From the NCBI GenBank assembly GCA_040768665.1, contig JAXGMN010000036.1, positions 62,001-126,000 on the forward strand: DNA of 64,000 nt, in the 5' to 3' direction. The translations under genes and the position numbers were made by a program. This document shows, piece after piece, positions 57,624 through 64,000 of this stretch (positions are counted from its first letter, which is position 1; each line of letters begins with the position of its first letter). The notes under the pieces were generated by a model that made no database searches, was not told where the DNA came from, and saw only the letters and a list, made by a program, of their open reading frames with translations. This stretch comes from JABWBD01 sp040768665 (lineage in GTDB: Bacteria > Planctomycetota > Planctomycetia > Pirellulales > Thermoguttaceae).

Positions 57624-57998
57624 TGACAATCCGCATCTCATCCATGCTCTTGCTTCCTGTGTTGGTTCTCGCTCTCGCGGACTTCCGCGGCTTGCAGGCC
57701 TCGGAGATCCGCGCTGCCGTGGTCAAGGTTGACATTACGCCGGATTCGCCGCAGATGTTGCGAGGTTACAGCCCCGCATGTCCACCAAGGTGCATGACCG
57801 CCTCTATCATCGCATTGTTGCTCTTGACGACGGCACGGAAATGCTGCAGGTGCCGTTGCGATTCCCAGGATCAACGATGATACGATCCTCTGGAGCGCCC
57901 CCATGGAGCTGTTCTGCGAAATCTCCAACGAGATCCGCGACCGCTCGCCCTTTGCCAACACGTTCTACGTCGGCTACACGAACGGCACGTTTTGCTAA
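57624..57998 (+). pseudogene. Ceramidase-like gene with large internal deletion
   Basis: ATG 57624 begins a signal peptide (MLLLPVLVLALADFRGLQAS), then IRAAVVKVDITPDSPQMLRG, matching the start of homologue C. One frame on it reads STKVHDRLYHRIVALDDG, then in a third frame RINDDTILWSAPMELFCEIS and FANTFYVGYTNGTFC with a stop at 57998. This matches the late part of C (INEDIMIWSSPAELFCEIS). About 270 residues, including the metal site, are missing, and the 3' end is lost. Confidence 0.8.
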
Positions 57999-58436
57999 CC
58001 GCCGCCGCTCTGAACCCAGGTATCGGAACACCTTCTCGGCTATCCAGACCTGACCGTTGGCCCCTTCAGTTTGCTCATAGGCCCACTCGGCAAGTCGCAC
58101 GAATGGGACATGGCCTGCTGGTCACCGTGTCAAGACGGTTGCTCCATGTAGAGGCGGGTAGCACATCCTTCCCCAATCCTCGTAAGCCCCATGGTCAATC
58201 CACACGACAAGGATCGCCGTTAATTGGACCAAAGCCTGTCAGTTTTTGCCCAGACCGCAGAACCGCCCGAACCGTTGACGCCGCTACGCAATGTGGGGCG
58301 GTGGAGCCGCACTCACAAGCCGTGTCCAGCGAAGAATTGTCGAGACCTGGCGTTGGTCGTCGGTGGCACGACCTCGGTTTCGGCCGATGAACACTGGAGG
58401 CGACCTGCCTGTGGACAATAAGCAGAGCGGGTTTGA
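57999..58436. other. Intergenic stretch before the SNF2 gene
   Basis: About 440 bases with no supported gene. A minus frame near 58010-58100 (RLAEWAYEQTEGANGQVW) has protein-like composition, but no start site or recognised family. The promoter of the SNF2 gene should lie at the right end but is not evident. Confidence 0.35.
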
Positions 58437-61400
58437 GTGTCAGAGAGCGGACGGCCTGACGGATCAGTGATGACCCAATTGCAGCCAGCAGGAATCTTTG
58501 GACGGATTCTCTCGTCGCTTCTTCCCAAGAAGCTGGAGATTCAGATCCGGAGCGAGGAGAAGTCTGACGGCACGATTGCCTTGACTCCTGTGTGCCTGAT
58601 TGGTGGGCATAAGGTCGATCCAGTCCTCGTGGGCCTCGCCTCCAGTCAACGCATCCTGGGGTACTCGGTCATTGCCGACGAGAAAGCCCTCTCCATACTT
58701 CGCCAAGGCCCAACCAATCTCACCAAGCAGAAGGCGGCTGAATCTCTCGGCAGTCTCAAACGTCAGGGAATCTTGGTCTGCAATAAGCCAACCGGGACAC
58801 CCACGGACGTTCACGAGGTGACGCTCAGGGTCACGCTCACTTTGAACCCCGGCGACACCCTCGATGTTCAGTCCGAACTGGCAACGGAGCAAGGGACAGT
58901 CGTCGCAAAGCCGGTGGACCTGGAGCGGCTTTACCAGGACAATGGCTGGTATTTTGCCGAGGGCAAACTTCTGCACGTACCGACCACGAACACCGAGTGG
59001 GATGACCTTCTCATTGCCGCTGGGGAGGATGGGCATCTCACCGGCACTTCTGTCCCGAAGTTCCTCAAAGCCCTCGGCTCCTTTGAACACAAGCTCGGTC
59101 GCATCGAGAAGAATGACACGCTCCGAGATCTGGCCGTCTATGGGGAGAAGCGGGAGAACCGTGTGACGGTCGATGGCGACCGGGACTCGATCCGGGTGTC
59201 GCCCAAATTCGTCTGCTTGGCTAAGAGCCTATCCCAAAACCGCCGGGGACTGGCTCATTTTGCGGAGTCTTCGGAGCAAAATGTGCCTGTCCCCTTCTCC
59301 TCGCGAGGTTTTGGGACAGGCTCTAAGAATCGCTGTGAGCACGAGTTGACACCCGAAGACCTGGCAGTTCTGCAACGCAAGGGCGGCTGCCAGCGGATAG
59401 CGGAGGGGTGGATCGACATCGATTCCCAACAGGTTGAGGAGTACCGGCAGGCATATAAGGAACTTCGTTCTCGGATCGGTAAGCTTTCTCCCATCGAGGG
59501 TTTCCGAATTCCCGATACGCTGCACACGCTTTTGGAGCAGGAGAGGTTCACGTCGTCCTGGACGGTGTGCCGGTCTGAGGCCGTCAAGAACTTCCATCGA
59601 ATCGTTGACAGCCCCGCCGATGTCGAGTTCCGCCTCCAGGTGATCGAGAGCGACGGCCGGTCCATCCTGGAAATCGTCCCCGTTTACAGCTACGGTCGGT
59701 TCGAGACTACCCACGCCGAGCACTTGCAGGCAGCGGCCAGGCGGGAATCCTGGATTAGACGAGAGAACACCTGGATCAAGGTTGATCAGAAAGCCTGCAA
59801 GCGGATCGAAGCAGTCGTCAAACGCCTTGGGCTGCTGACCGGCAAGGACGGCTATACATTCCGGGCTCACCAAAGGGAAAAGGTCATCGAGGTCTTCTCG
59901 CCGCTGGGATGCCTCGAACATTCGCCCGACTACGATGAGTTCCTGAAGCAGCTTGCCGACTGCGATCAGATGGGCGACGTGGCCCTTCCCGCATCTCTCC
60001 GGCCAGGAATCACGTTTCGCCCTTACCAGAAGCAAGGTTTCAACTGGCTGGCATTCCTCCATCGGTTCGGCCTGAACGGCATCCTGGCGGATGACATGGG
60101 ATTGGGCAAGACACTTCAGACGCTCGCCATCCTCCAAAAAGTCAAGGAGGAGGGCCAGGGAAACTTCCCGTCGCTGATCATCTGCCCCACCTCGGTCGTG
60201 AACAACTGGCAATCGGAAGCCGAGAAGTTCTTCACCGACTGTCCAGTAATCCTCTACACGGGCAGCAATCGAGGCGCCCACAGAGAATGCATCCGGCGGC
60301 GGTTGAAGCGGCCGTCTCATACTCTGGCAGGGCCACTGGTTGTCACCAGCTACGACATTGCTCGACGGGACTACAAGTCCTTGAGCCGGATTCCCTGGTT
60401 GTACGTCATCGTGGACGAAGGGCACAACATCAAGAATCCCAGTGCCAAGAGAACCAAAGCCATCAAGGCTATCCAGGGACAACACAAGCTGGCACTCACC
60501 GGGACACCGATTCAAAACAAGCTCGAAGAACTCTGGTCTTTGTTCGACTTTGCGATGCCTGGATTCCTGGGCACCCGCAAGGGCTTCCGAGACAAGTACG
60601 GGCGTTACGACCAGATCGATTGGGATGCGGTGCAGCAAGGCCCGGGCAACCTGAAGGATCGCATCCGACCCTTTGTCCTGCGAAGGCTGAAGGAGAACGT
60701 AGCAAAGGATCTGCCGCCGAAGATCGTGGTGGACCAGAAGGTCGAATTGTCGGACCTTCAGGTAGATCTCTACCAGCAAGTGCTGGCCAGCGCCGACTAC
60801 CGGCGGGTGTTTGAGGAGATCGACACGAAGGGCGTTCAGCGTGCAAAGGTGTTGATTTTGAAGGTGTACACCACCTTGCGGGCCATCTGCAATCATCCGG
60901 CCCTTGCCAAGGAGGTGTACCAGGGTGGGAGTGTGAACCACGACGACTCGGGAAAACTCGAATGTCTGAAGGAACTCATGGAAGAGATCGTCGATGGGGA
61001 GCACCGTGCCCTGTTGTTCTGCCAGAGTACCCAGATGCTCAACATCATCGAGCGATTCTTTCGCCAGTGGCAGTACGCCTTCCTTCGCTTAGATGGCAAT
61101 ACTCCTGCACCCATTCGCCCCGATCTGGTCCGTGAATTCAATGGCAATGCCACCATTCCATGTTTCCTCATCAGCACCAGGGCGGGAGGTACGGGCTTGA
61201 ACTTGACGGGAGCGGATACGGTGATTTTCTACGATCACGATTGGAACCCGGCGAACGACCATCAAGCCCAGGATCGTGCCTACCGCATCGGCCAGACAAA
61301 GCCTGTGACCGTGTACCGACTCATTTCCCAGGGAACCATCGAAGAGAAGATTCTCCATCGGCAGGAGTTGAAACAAACCTTGGCGGATGAGGTCATCGGA

Positions 61401-61481
61401 ACGGACGAAGGAGGGTTCAAGGACCTCGATCGGAATGAACTACTGGGCTTGTTCCGGCTGGACCTGCGCAAAGCTGCATGA
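58437..61481 (+). CDS. SNF2-family DNA-dependent ATPase carrying an in-frame insertion
   Basis: A 1,014-residue cytoplasmic protein. The start is uncertain: GTG 58437 or ATG 58470, neither with a good ribosome site. The N-terminal 530 residues are a bacterial SNF2-specific region. The ATPase core has Walker A DDMGLGKT (residues 552-559), DEGH (660-663) in place of the usual DEAH, LTGTPIQNKLEELWSLFDFA, and in the C-terminal RecA lobe STRAGGTGLNLTGAD and QAQDRAYRIGQ (943-953). All helicase motifs are present. It probably remodels protein-DNA complexes or acts in repair. About 34 codons at residues 264-297 come from the repeat at 59226-59322 without breaking the frame. Only decayed genes follow. 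Confidence 0.88.
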   Translation: MSESGRPDGSVMTQLQPAGIFGRILSSLLPKKLEIQIRSEEKSDGTIALTPVCLIGGHKVDPVLVGLASSQRILGYSVIADEKALSILRQGPTNLTKQKAAESLGSLKRQGILVCNKPTGTPTDVHEVTLRVTLTLNPGDTLDVQSELATEQGTVVAKPVDLERLYQDNGWYFAEGKLLHVPTTNTEWDDLLIAAGEDGHLTGTSVPKFLKALGSFEHKLGRIEKNDTLRDLAVYGEKRENRVTVDGDRDSIRVSPKFVCLAKSLSQNRRGLAHFAESSEQNVPVPFSSRGFGTGSKNRCEHELTPEDLAVLQRKGGCQRIAEGWIDIDSQQVEEYRQAYKELRSRIGKLSPIEGFRIPDTLHTLLEQERFTSSWTVCRSEAVKNFHRIVDSPADVEFRLQVIESDGRSILEIVPVYSYGRFETTHAEHLQAAARRESWIRRENTWIKVDQKACKRIEAVVKRLGLLTGKDGYTFRAHQREKVIEVFSPLGCLEHSPDYDEFLKQLADCDQMGDVALPASLRPGITFRPYQKQGFNWLAFLHRFGLNGILADDMGLGKTLQTLAILQKVKEEGQGNFPSLIICPTSVVNNWQSEAEKFFTDCPVILYTGSNRGAHRECIRRRLKRPSHTLAGPLVVTSYDIARRDYKSLSRIPWLYVIVDEGHNIKNPSAKRTKAIKAIQGQHKLALTGTPIQNKLEELWSLFDFAMPGFLGTRKGFRDKYGRYDQIDWDAVQQGPGNLKDRIRPFVLRRLKENVAKDLPPKIVVDQKVELSDLQVDLYQQVLASADYRRVFEEIDTKGVQRAKVLILKVYTTLRAICNHPALAKEVYQGGSVNHDDSGKLECLKELMEEIVDGEHRALLFCQSTQMLNIIERFFRQWQYAFLRLDGNTPAPIRPDLVREFNGNATIPCFLISTRAGGTGLNLTGADTVIFYDHDWNPANDHQAQDRAYRIGQTKPVTVYRLISQGTIEEKILHRQELKQTLADEVIGTDEGGFKDLDRNELLGLFRLDLRKAA
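59226..59322. mobile_element. Palindromic MITE/REP-like insertion inside the SNF2 gene (copy 2)
   Basis: A 97-bp unit with ends AGCCTATCCCAAAACC and GGTTTTGGGACAGGCT (inverted, one mismatch), and inside them GGGGACTGGCTCATTTTGC against GCAAAATGTGCCTGTCCCC. CTAAG occurs directly on both sides (59221-59225 and 59323-59327), as a five-base target duplication would. Unit plus duplication is 102 bases, exactly 34 codons. Removing it restores CLAK joined to NRCEHELTPED. Confidence 0.82.
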
Positions 61482-61791
61482 TCTGGCGTGTTCGAGGTTA
61501 CGGCTGTGTGGAGATTGAAGATCAGTGGCGGCCTGAGGAATCGTGGCCAATGGGACAACGCAAGCAGAAGGCCGTCCTGCTCCACTTCAGTGGGACTACT
61601 CTCCTGGCAGCTTTGCCGACGATTGCGCTTGCCGCCGCCCTGCCCCACTGCGTATTCTTCCCTCAGACTTAACAACGTTCGAGAAAAAAGCGAGAAAAAA
61701 GTGTCAGAACCATCGGTGCGAAGCACCCGAAGGCCGGTTTCCGGCAAATGGTTCTCGACACTTTTTCGAACAGTCTCAGTGAGGCATGATC
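61482..61791. other. Region after the SNF2 gene, with a palindrome
   Basis: About 310 bases. A short frame starts at ATG 61478, overlapping the SNF2 stop as ATGA, and encodes about 64 residues with no recognised family; I do not call it a gene. The second half holds the palindrome at 61694-61767. Confidence 0.4.
61694..61767. repeat. Palindromic repeat of a second family
   Basis: GAAAAAAGTGTCAGAACCAT (61694-61713) pairs with ATGGTTCTCGACACTTTTTC (61748-61767), with one mismatch and one single-base offset. Smaller hairpins (GGTGC-GAA-GCACC and CCGG-TTT-CCGG) lie between. It resembles a REP-type element and abuts the transposase remnant. Confidence 0.65.
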
Positions 61792-62131
61792 TGTCCACCA
61801 CGTAAGTCACTAACAGCTTCGGTTCACGCCAATCCGTCCGATAGCGAGATCAACCTTCTTTGGCCTTTTGCTTGTTTCGTCTTGCGATGCGAAGCCTCCT
61901 CCATCCACGGAAACGACCACCCGCTTGCCGGCCAGCGATCCCTCGATGCCCATGACATCCAATTGCTGACGCTGACGCGCCCGCTGGGAAAAAGTGATAG
62001 GCGCCACGGCGATCCGCCGGATCGACATTTTCACCCCCATCTGCCCCCAGCCGCGCTCGCGCGTCTTCAAAAGAATTCAGCACGGCAGCCAATTGAGCCA
62101 CTTCACTGGCCAAGGCCGGCGTGCACGTCAC
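61792..62131 (-). pseudogene. Decayed transposase fragment
   Basis: Minus-strand pieces in shifting frames give VLNSFEDARARLG, then MSIRRIAVAPITFSQRARQR, GIEGSLAGKRVVVSVDGG, RRNKQKAKEG and RYRTDWREPKLLVTYVVD. The VVVSVDGG and DWREPKLL blocks match, from memory, a transposase family common in planctomycetes with a DDE-like core. At least three frameshifts and loss of both ends show that it is dead. The exact IS family was not determined. Confidence 0.6.
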
Positions 62132-62156
62132 ACAGGCCCAGCAATATCAGTCCGAA

Positions 62157-62214
62157 GTTATCCCAAAACCTCGCGGATCGGGTTCACTATGCCCCGGATA
62201 AAATACCTGTCCCC
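62157..62214. repeat. Partial palindromic element (copy 3)
   Basis: TCCCAAAACCTCGCG at 62161-62175 is identical to the reverse complement of the right part of the SNF2 insertion. AAAATACCTGTCCCC at 62200-62214 matches the inner arm. The spacing differs, so this looks like a degraded member of the same family. Confidence 0.5.
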
Positions 62215-62670
62215 TATCTTTGCCACTTCGGGATAGTTTCGCCTTCACGCCTGCCGCCGGCAATCCCCGAGGTTCCCAGCCTTCGCCGTGGTGTAACGCC
62301 ACCGCCCGCCGCTCATCAGCGAGTCGTTAATTAAAGCGCATGGGCTACCAACACCTCGACCGAGAAATCGAAGACTTGGTGGCTACACACGCAACTCACC
62401 GGCACGTCGCGCCTTCCATACCTGCTCCTTTGCCACCCGGAAGGCGTGGTGCCCATGGTGCCGTTCTGGCGGAATCGCCAACTTGGGCACTACACACGGC
62501 CGCCTACCCACACGCTTCGCACGTCGCACCCGGCGATTCCCGCCGCTTTGGTGAAGACGCAACCCACCGATGGAACTGTCCTGCTGCGGAACTGGCATGG
62601 CACTTTTCCACCCGGCCAGACTGCCTATGCGCACCTCCAAGAAGTTCAGCGGCCGTGCCGGCCCCGCAAC
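62215..62670. other. Stretch with no recognisable gene
   Basis: About 450 bases. A minus frame at 62383-62640 (85 codons) is arginine- and histidine-rich and matches no family that I know. No ribosome site or structure is evident. It may be further debris of the neighbouring decayed genes. Confidence 0.35.
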
Positions 62671-62832
62671 CTACCACGAAGGACATGAACGACAAGAAAG
62701 GGCATTGGTCATGGCTCCACGGAAGACTTGCCGAGTCGGCTCCGAACGGGCGACTGCGACGGCTGGACTCGAACAGCCGCTCGCCGGGCCCCTGTTCCTC
62801 TTCTTCGTGTGATTCGTGGGTTTCGTGGTTCC
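62671..62832. repeat. Imperfect inverted repeat of ACGAA-type units
   Basis: The left arm has CCACGAAGGACATGAACGAC (from 62674). The right arm (62798-62832) reads TTCGTGTGATTCGTGGGTTT and onward, whose reverse complement repeats CACGAA units. Runs of ACACGAA-like units recur near genes in many planctomycete and related contigs. It lies just before the decayed nuclease gene. Confidence 0.45.
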
Positions 62833-62876
62833 TGGCCTTGATCGGTGCCGCTGCCTGTTCGCCCGCAAGGAGGCCT

Positions 62877-63937
62877 ATGTCGACCTGGCGCCTTCGTTTC
62901 GTTCACGCCGCCGATCTGCATCTCGAGTTGCCGCCTGGCGGCGTCGACTACGTTCCACATCTTCGTTCGTTGCTTCGACGCGCCGCCTATTCCGCGGCCC
63001 AGCCGCGTGTTTGAAACCGTGCTGATCGAAGAGGCCGATTTCGTGATCCTCTCCGGCGGATATTCTGGACTCGCAGCAGGATTGGCCGCGCGGGCCGCTT
63101 TTTCTCGTCGAGCAGTTCGGGCGTCTTCACGAGCGTGGCATTCCCGTCTACTGGGCGGGTGGAAAAATCGATCCGCCGGATGCCTGGCCCGCGACAATCT
63201 GGCTGCCCGGAAATGTCCATATCTTCTCAGGACGGATCGAAGAATCTGTCGTGCGGCGGGAATCGACGGCGATTGCCTCGCGATCGGCGTCAGCCGGGGC
63301 GAAACCCGCATCCGTCCCAGCCAATTTCGTTCCCGATCCGGCCGGAGTGTTTTCGATTGCGGTCATCCACGGGTCCGCCGACGTCGACGCGTTGCGGCCG
63401 CGGTATTCACTACTGGCTCTCGGGGAAATCACCGCCGCCAGACCTGTTCCATTCGCCGCACGCGCACTGCCCGGCAGCCCCCAGGGCCGCAGTCCCAAGG
63501 AGACCGGCCCGCACGGCTGCACCGTGGTTCATGAGCGACGAGCGCAGCGCCGTCCGCGTGACTGCAAGCTCACGACGGATCGGCTCCGTTGGCATACCGA
63601 GCAGGTGACCATCGAGGAATCGACCACCCGTGCCGAGCTTGATCGAATGCTCGATGAGCGGATCCGGACGCTCAAGGAGACCGCCGGCGTCGACCTGATG
63701 GTCTCGGCGGATCCCGGGGACCGGCAGGCCTGCCGCCCAACTCCGTCACGGCAAACTGGCGGCGGAACTCCTGGAGGGCCCTGCGTCCGGCACGGTTTCG
63801 GACCGCCGGCCGCCTGGAGCGTCTCCCTGGCCGCCGAACTACCTGCCGCACTGACCCCGAGATCTACGAGCAAGACTCGATCCTCGGCGACTTCTTCGCG
63901 AGCCCGCCGCTATCAGATGAACGCGCGGGCGAACTGA
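62877..63937 (+). pseudogene. Decayed Mre11/SbcD-like (YhaO-type) nuclease gene
   Basis: ATG 62877 has AAGGAGG three bases upstream and begins MSTWRLRFVHAADLHLELPP, with the first metal-binding D-x-H of calcineurin-like nucleases. Later family pieces appear in shifting frames: FETVLIEEADFVILSGG, LVEQFGRLHERGIPVYWAGG, DPPDAWPATIWLPGNVHIF, VPANFVPDPAGVFSIAVIHG, PGSPQGRSPKETGPHGCTVV, TIEESTTRAELDRMLDERIR and FGPPAAWSVSL. Three or more frameshifts break the gene. Homologues usually precede an SbcC/YhaN-like ATPase gene; none is visible before the window ends. Confidence 0.75.
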
Positions 63938-63969
63938 TCGACTGACCAATACCTGCCGGAATCGAACTT

Positions 63970-63991
63970 CGCCGGAGCGATTGCTCCGGCG
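63970..63991. terminator. Strong hairpin near the right edge
   Basis: CGCCGGAGC (63970-63978) pairs perfectly with GCTCCGGCG (63983-63991) around GATT. No T-run of note follows before the window ends. It may be a terminator or a repeat. Confidence 0.35.
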
Positions 63992-64000
63992 TTGGCCATT

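Noticed and set aside
61478..61672. Frame overlapping the SNF2 stop as ATGA
   Set aside because: The overlap could mean coupling, but the 64 residues match nothing and the frame runs to just before a repeat. Support is insufficient.

Overview
The window looks like a chromosome segment of a Planctomycetota bacterium (Pirellulales-like), probably from a metagenome. This is inferred from gene content. Nearly every protein is exported by a Sec signal or a twin-arginine (Tat) N-terminus. The families are ones that planctomycetes expand: Tat-type Gfo/Idh/MocA oxidoreductases, DUF1080, ceramidase-like proteins, hydrazine-synthase-alpha-like c-type heme proteins, HEAT-repeat proteins, DUF6807/PmoA-like, BNR propellers and LamG proteins. 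No housekeeping, rRNA or tRNA gene was seen.

Layout. 1-6.6 kb: start of a secreted protein, a LamG/TIM-barrel protein broken by two frameshifts, and a sialidase-type propeller. 6.67-12.6 kb: a 133-bp MITE-like element, then four Gfo/Idh/MocA oxidoreductases in one direction. 12.8-19.6 kb (minus): a BNR_4-type propeller, a diheme HZS-alpha-like protein and a GH16 enzyme embedded in HEAT-protein remnants. 19.7-36.4 kb: a TolB-like propeller, a 1261-aa glycosidase/beta-helix fusion, more GH16 and HEAT debris, a propeller, two clan GH-A-type hydrolases, a VOC protein, a triheme HZS-alpha-like protein and a DUF6807 protein. 36.6-46.6 kb: an NHL remnant, an M28 peptidase, two divergent ceramidase-like proteins, a fifth Gfo/Idh/MocA protein, a sugar isomerase-type protein, a truncated SGNH esterase and an N,N-dimethylformamidase-like protein. 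47-58 kb: a propeller, an alpha/beta hydrolase, two more ceramidase-like proteins, a Tat-exported DegT-type aminotransferase, a PHP-like protein and a Tat DUF1080, with fragments of several of these families scattered between. 58.4-64 kb: an SNF2 ATPase carrying an in-frame palindromic insertion, a decayed transposase and a decayed Mre11/SbcD-like nuclease.

How it may work together. The intact genes suggest extracytoplasmic breakdown of complex glycans. Hydrolases and propeller proteins would attack the polymer. Exported Gfo/Idh/MocA dehydrogenases, DUF1080 and isomerase-type proteins could perform oxidative (3-keto) deglycosylation. Heme proteins might receive electrons, and an exported aminotransferase could amidate a keto-sugar. 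This scheme is inference from family knowledge.

The other main signal is gene decay and mobility. At least ten gene fragments are visible, several of them partial copies of intact genes in the same window. One family of small palindromic elements has been captured inside two otherwise open coding sequences.
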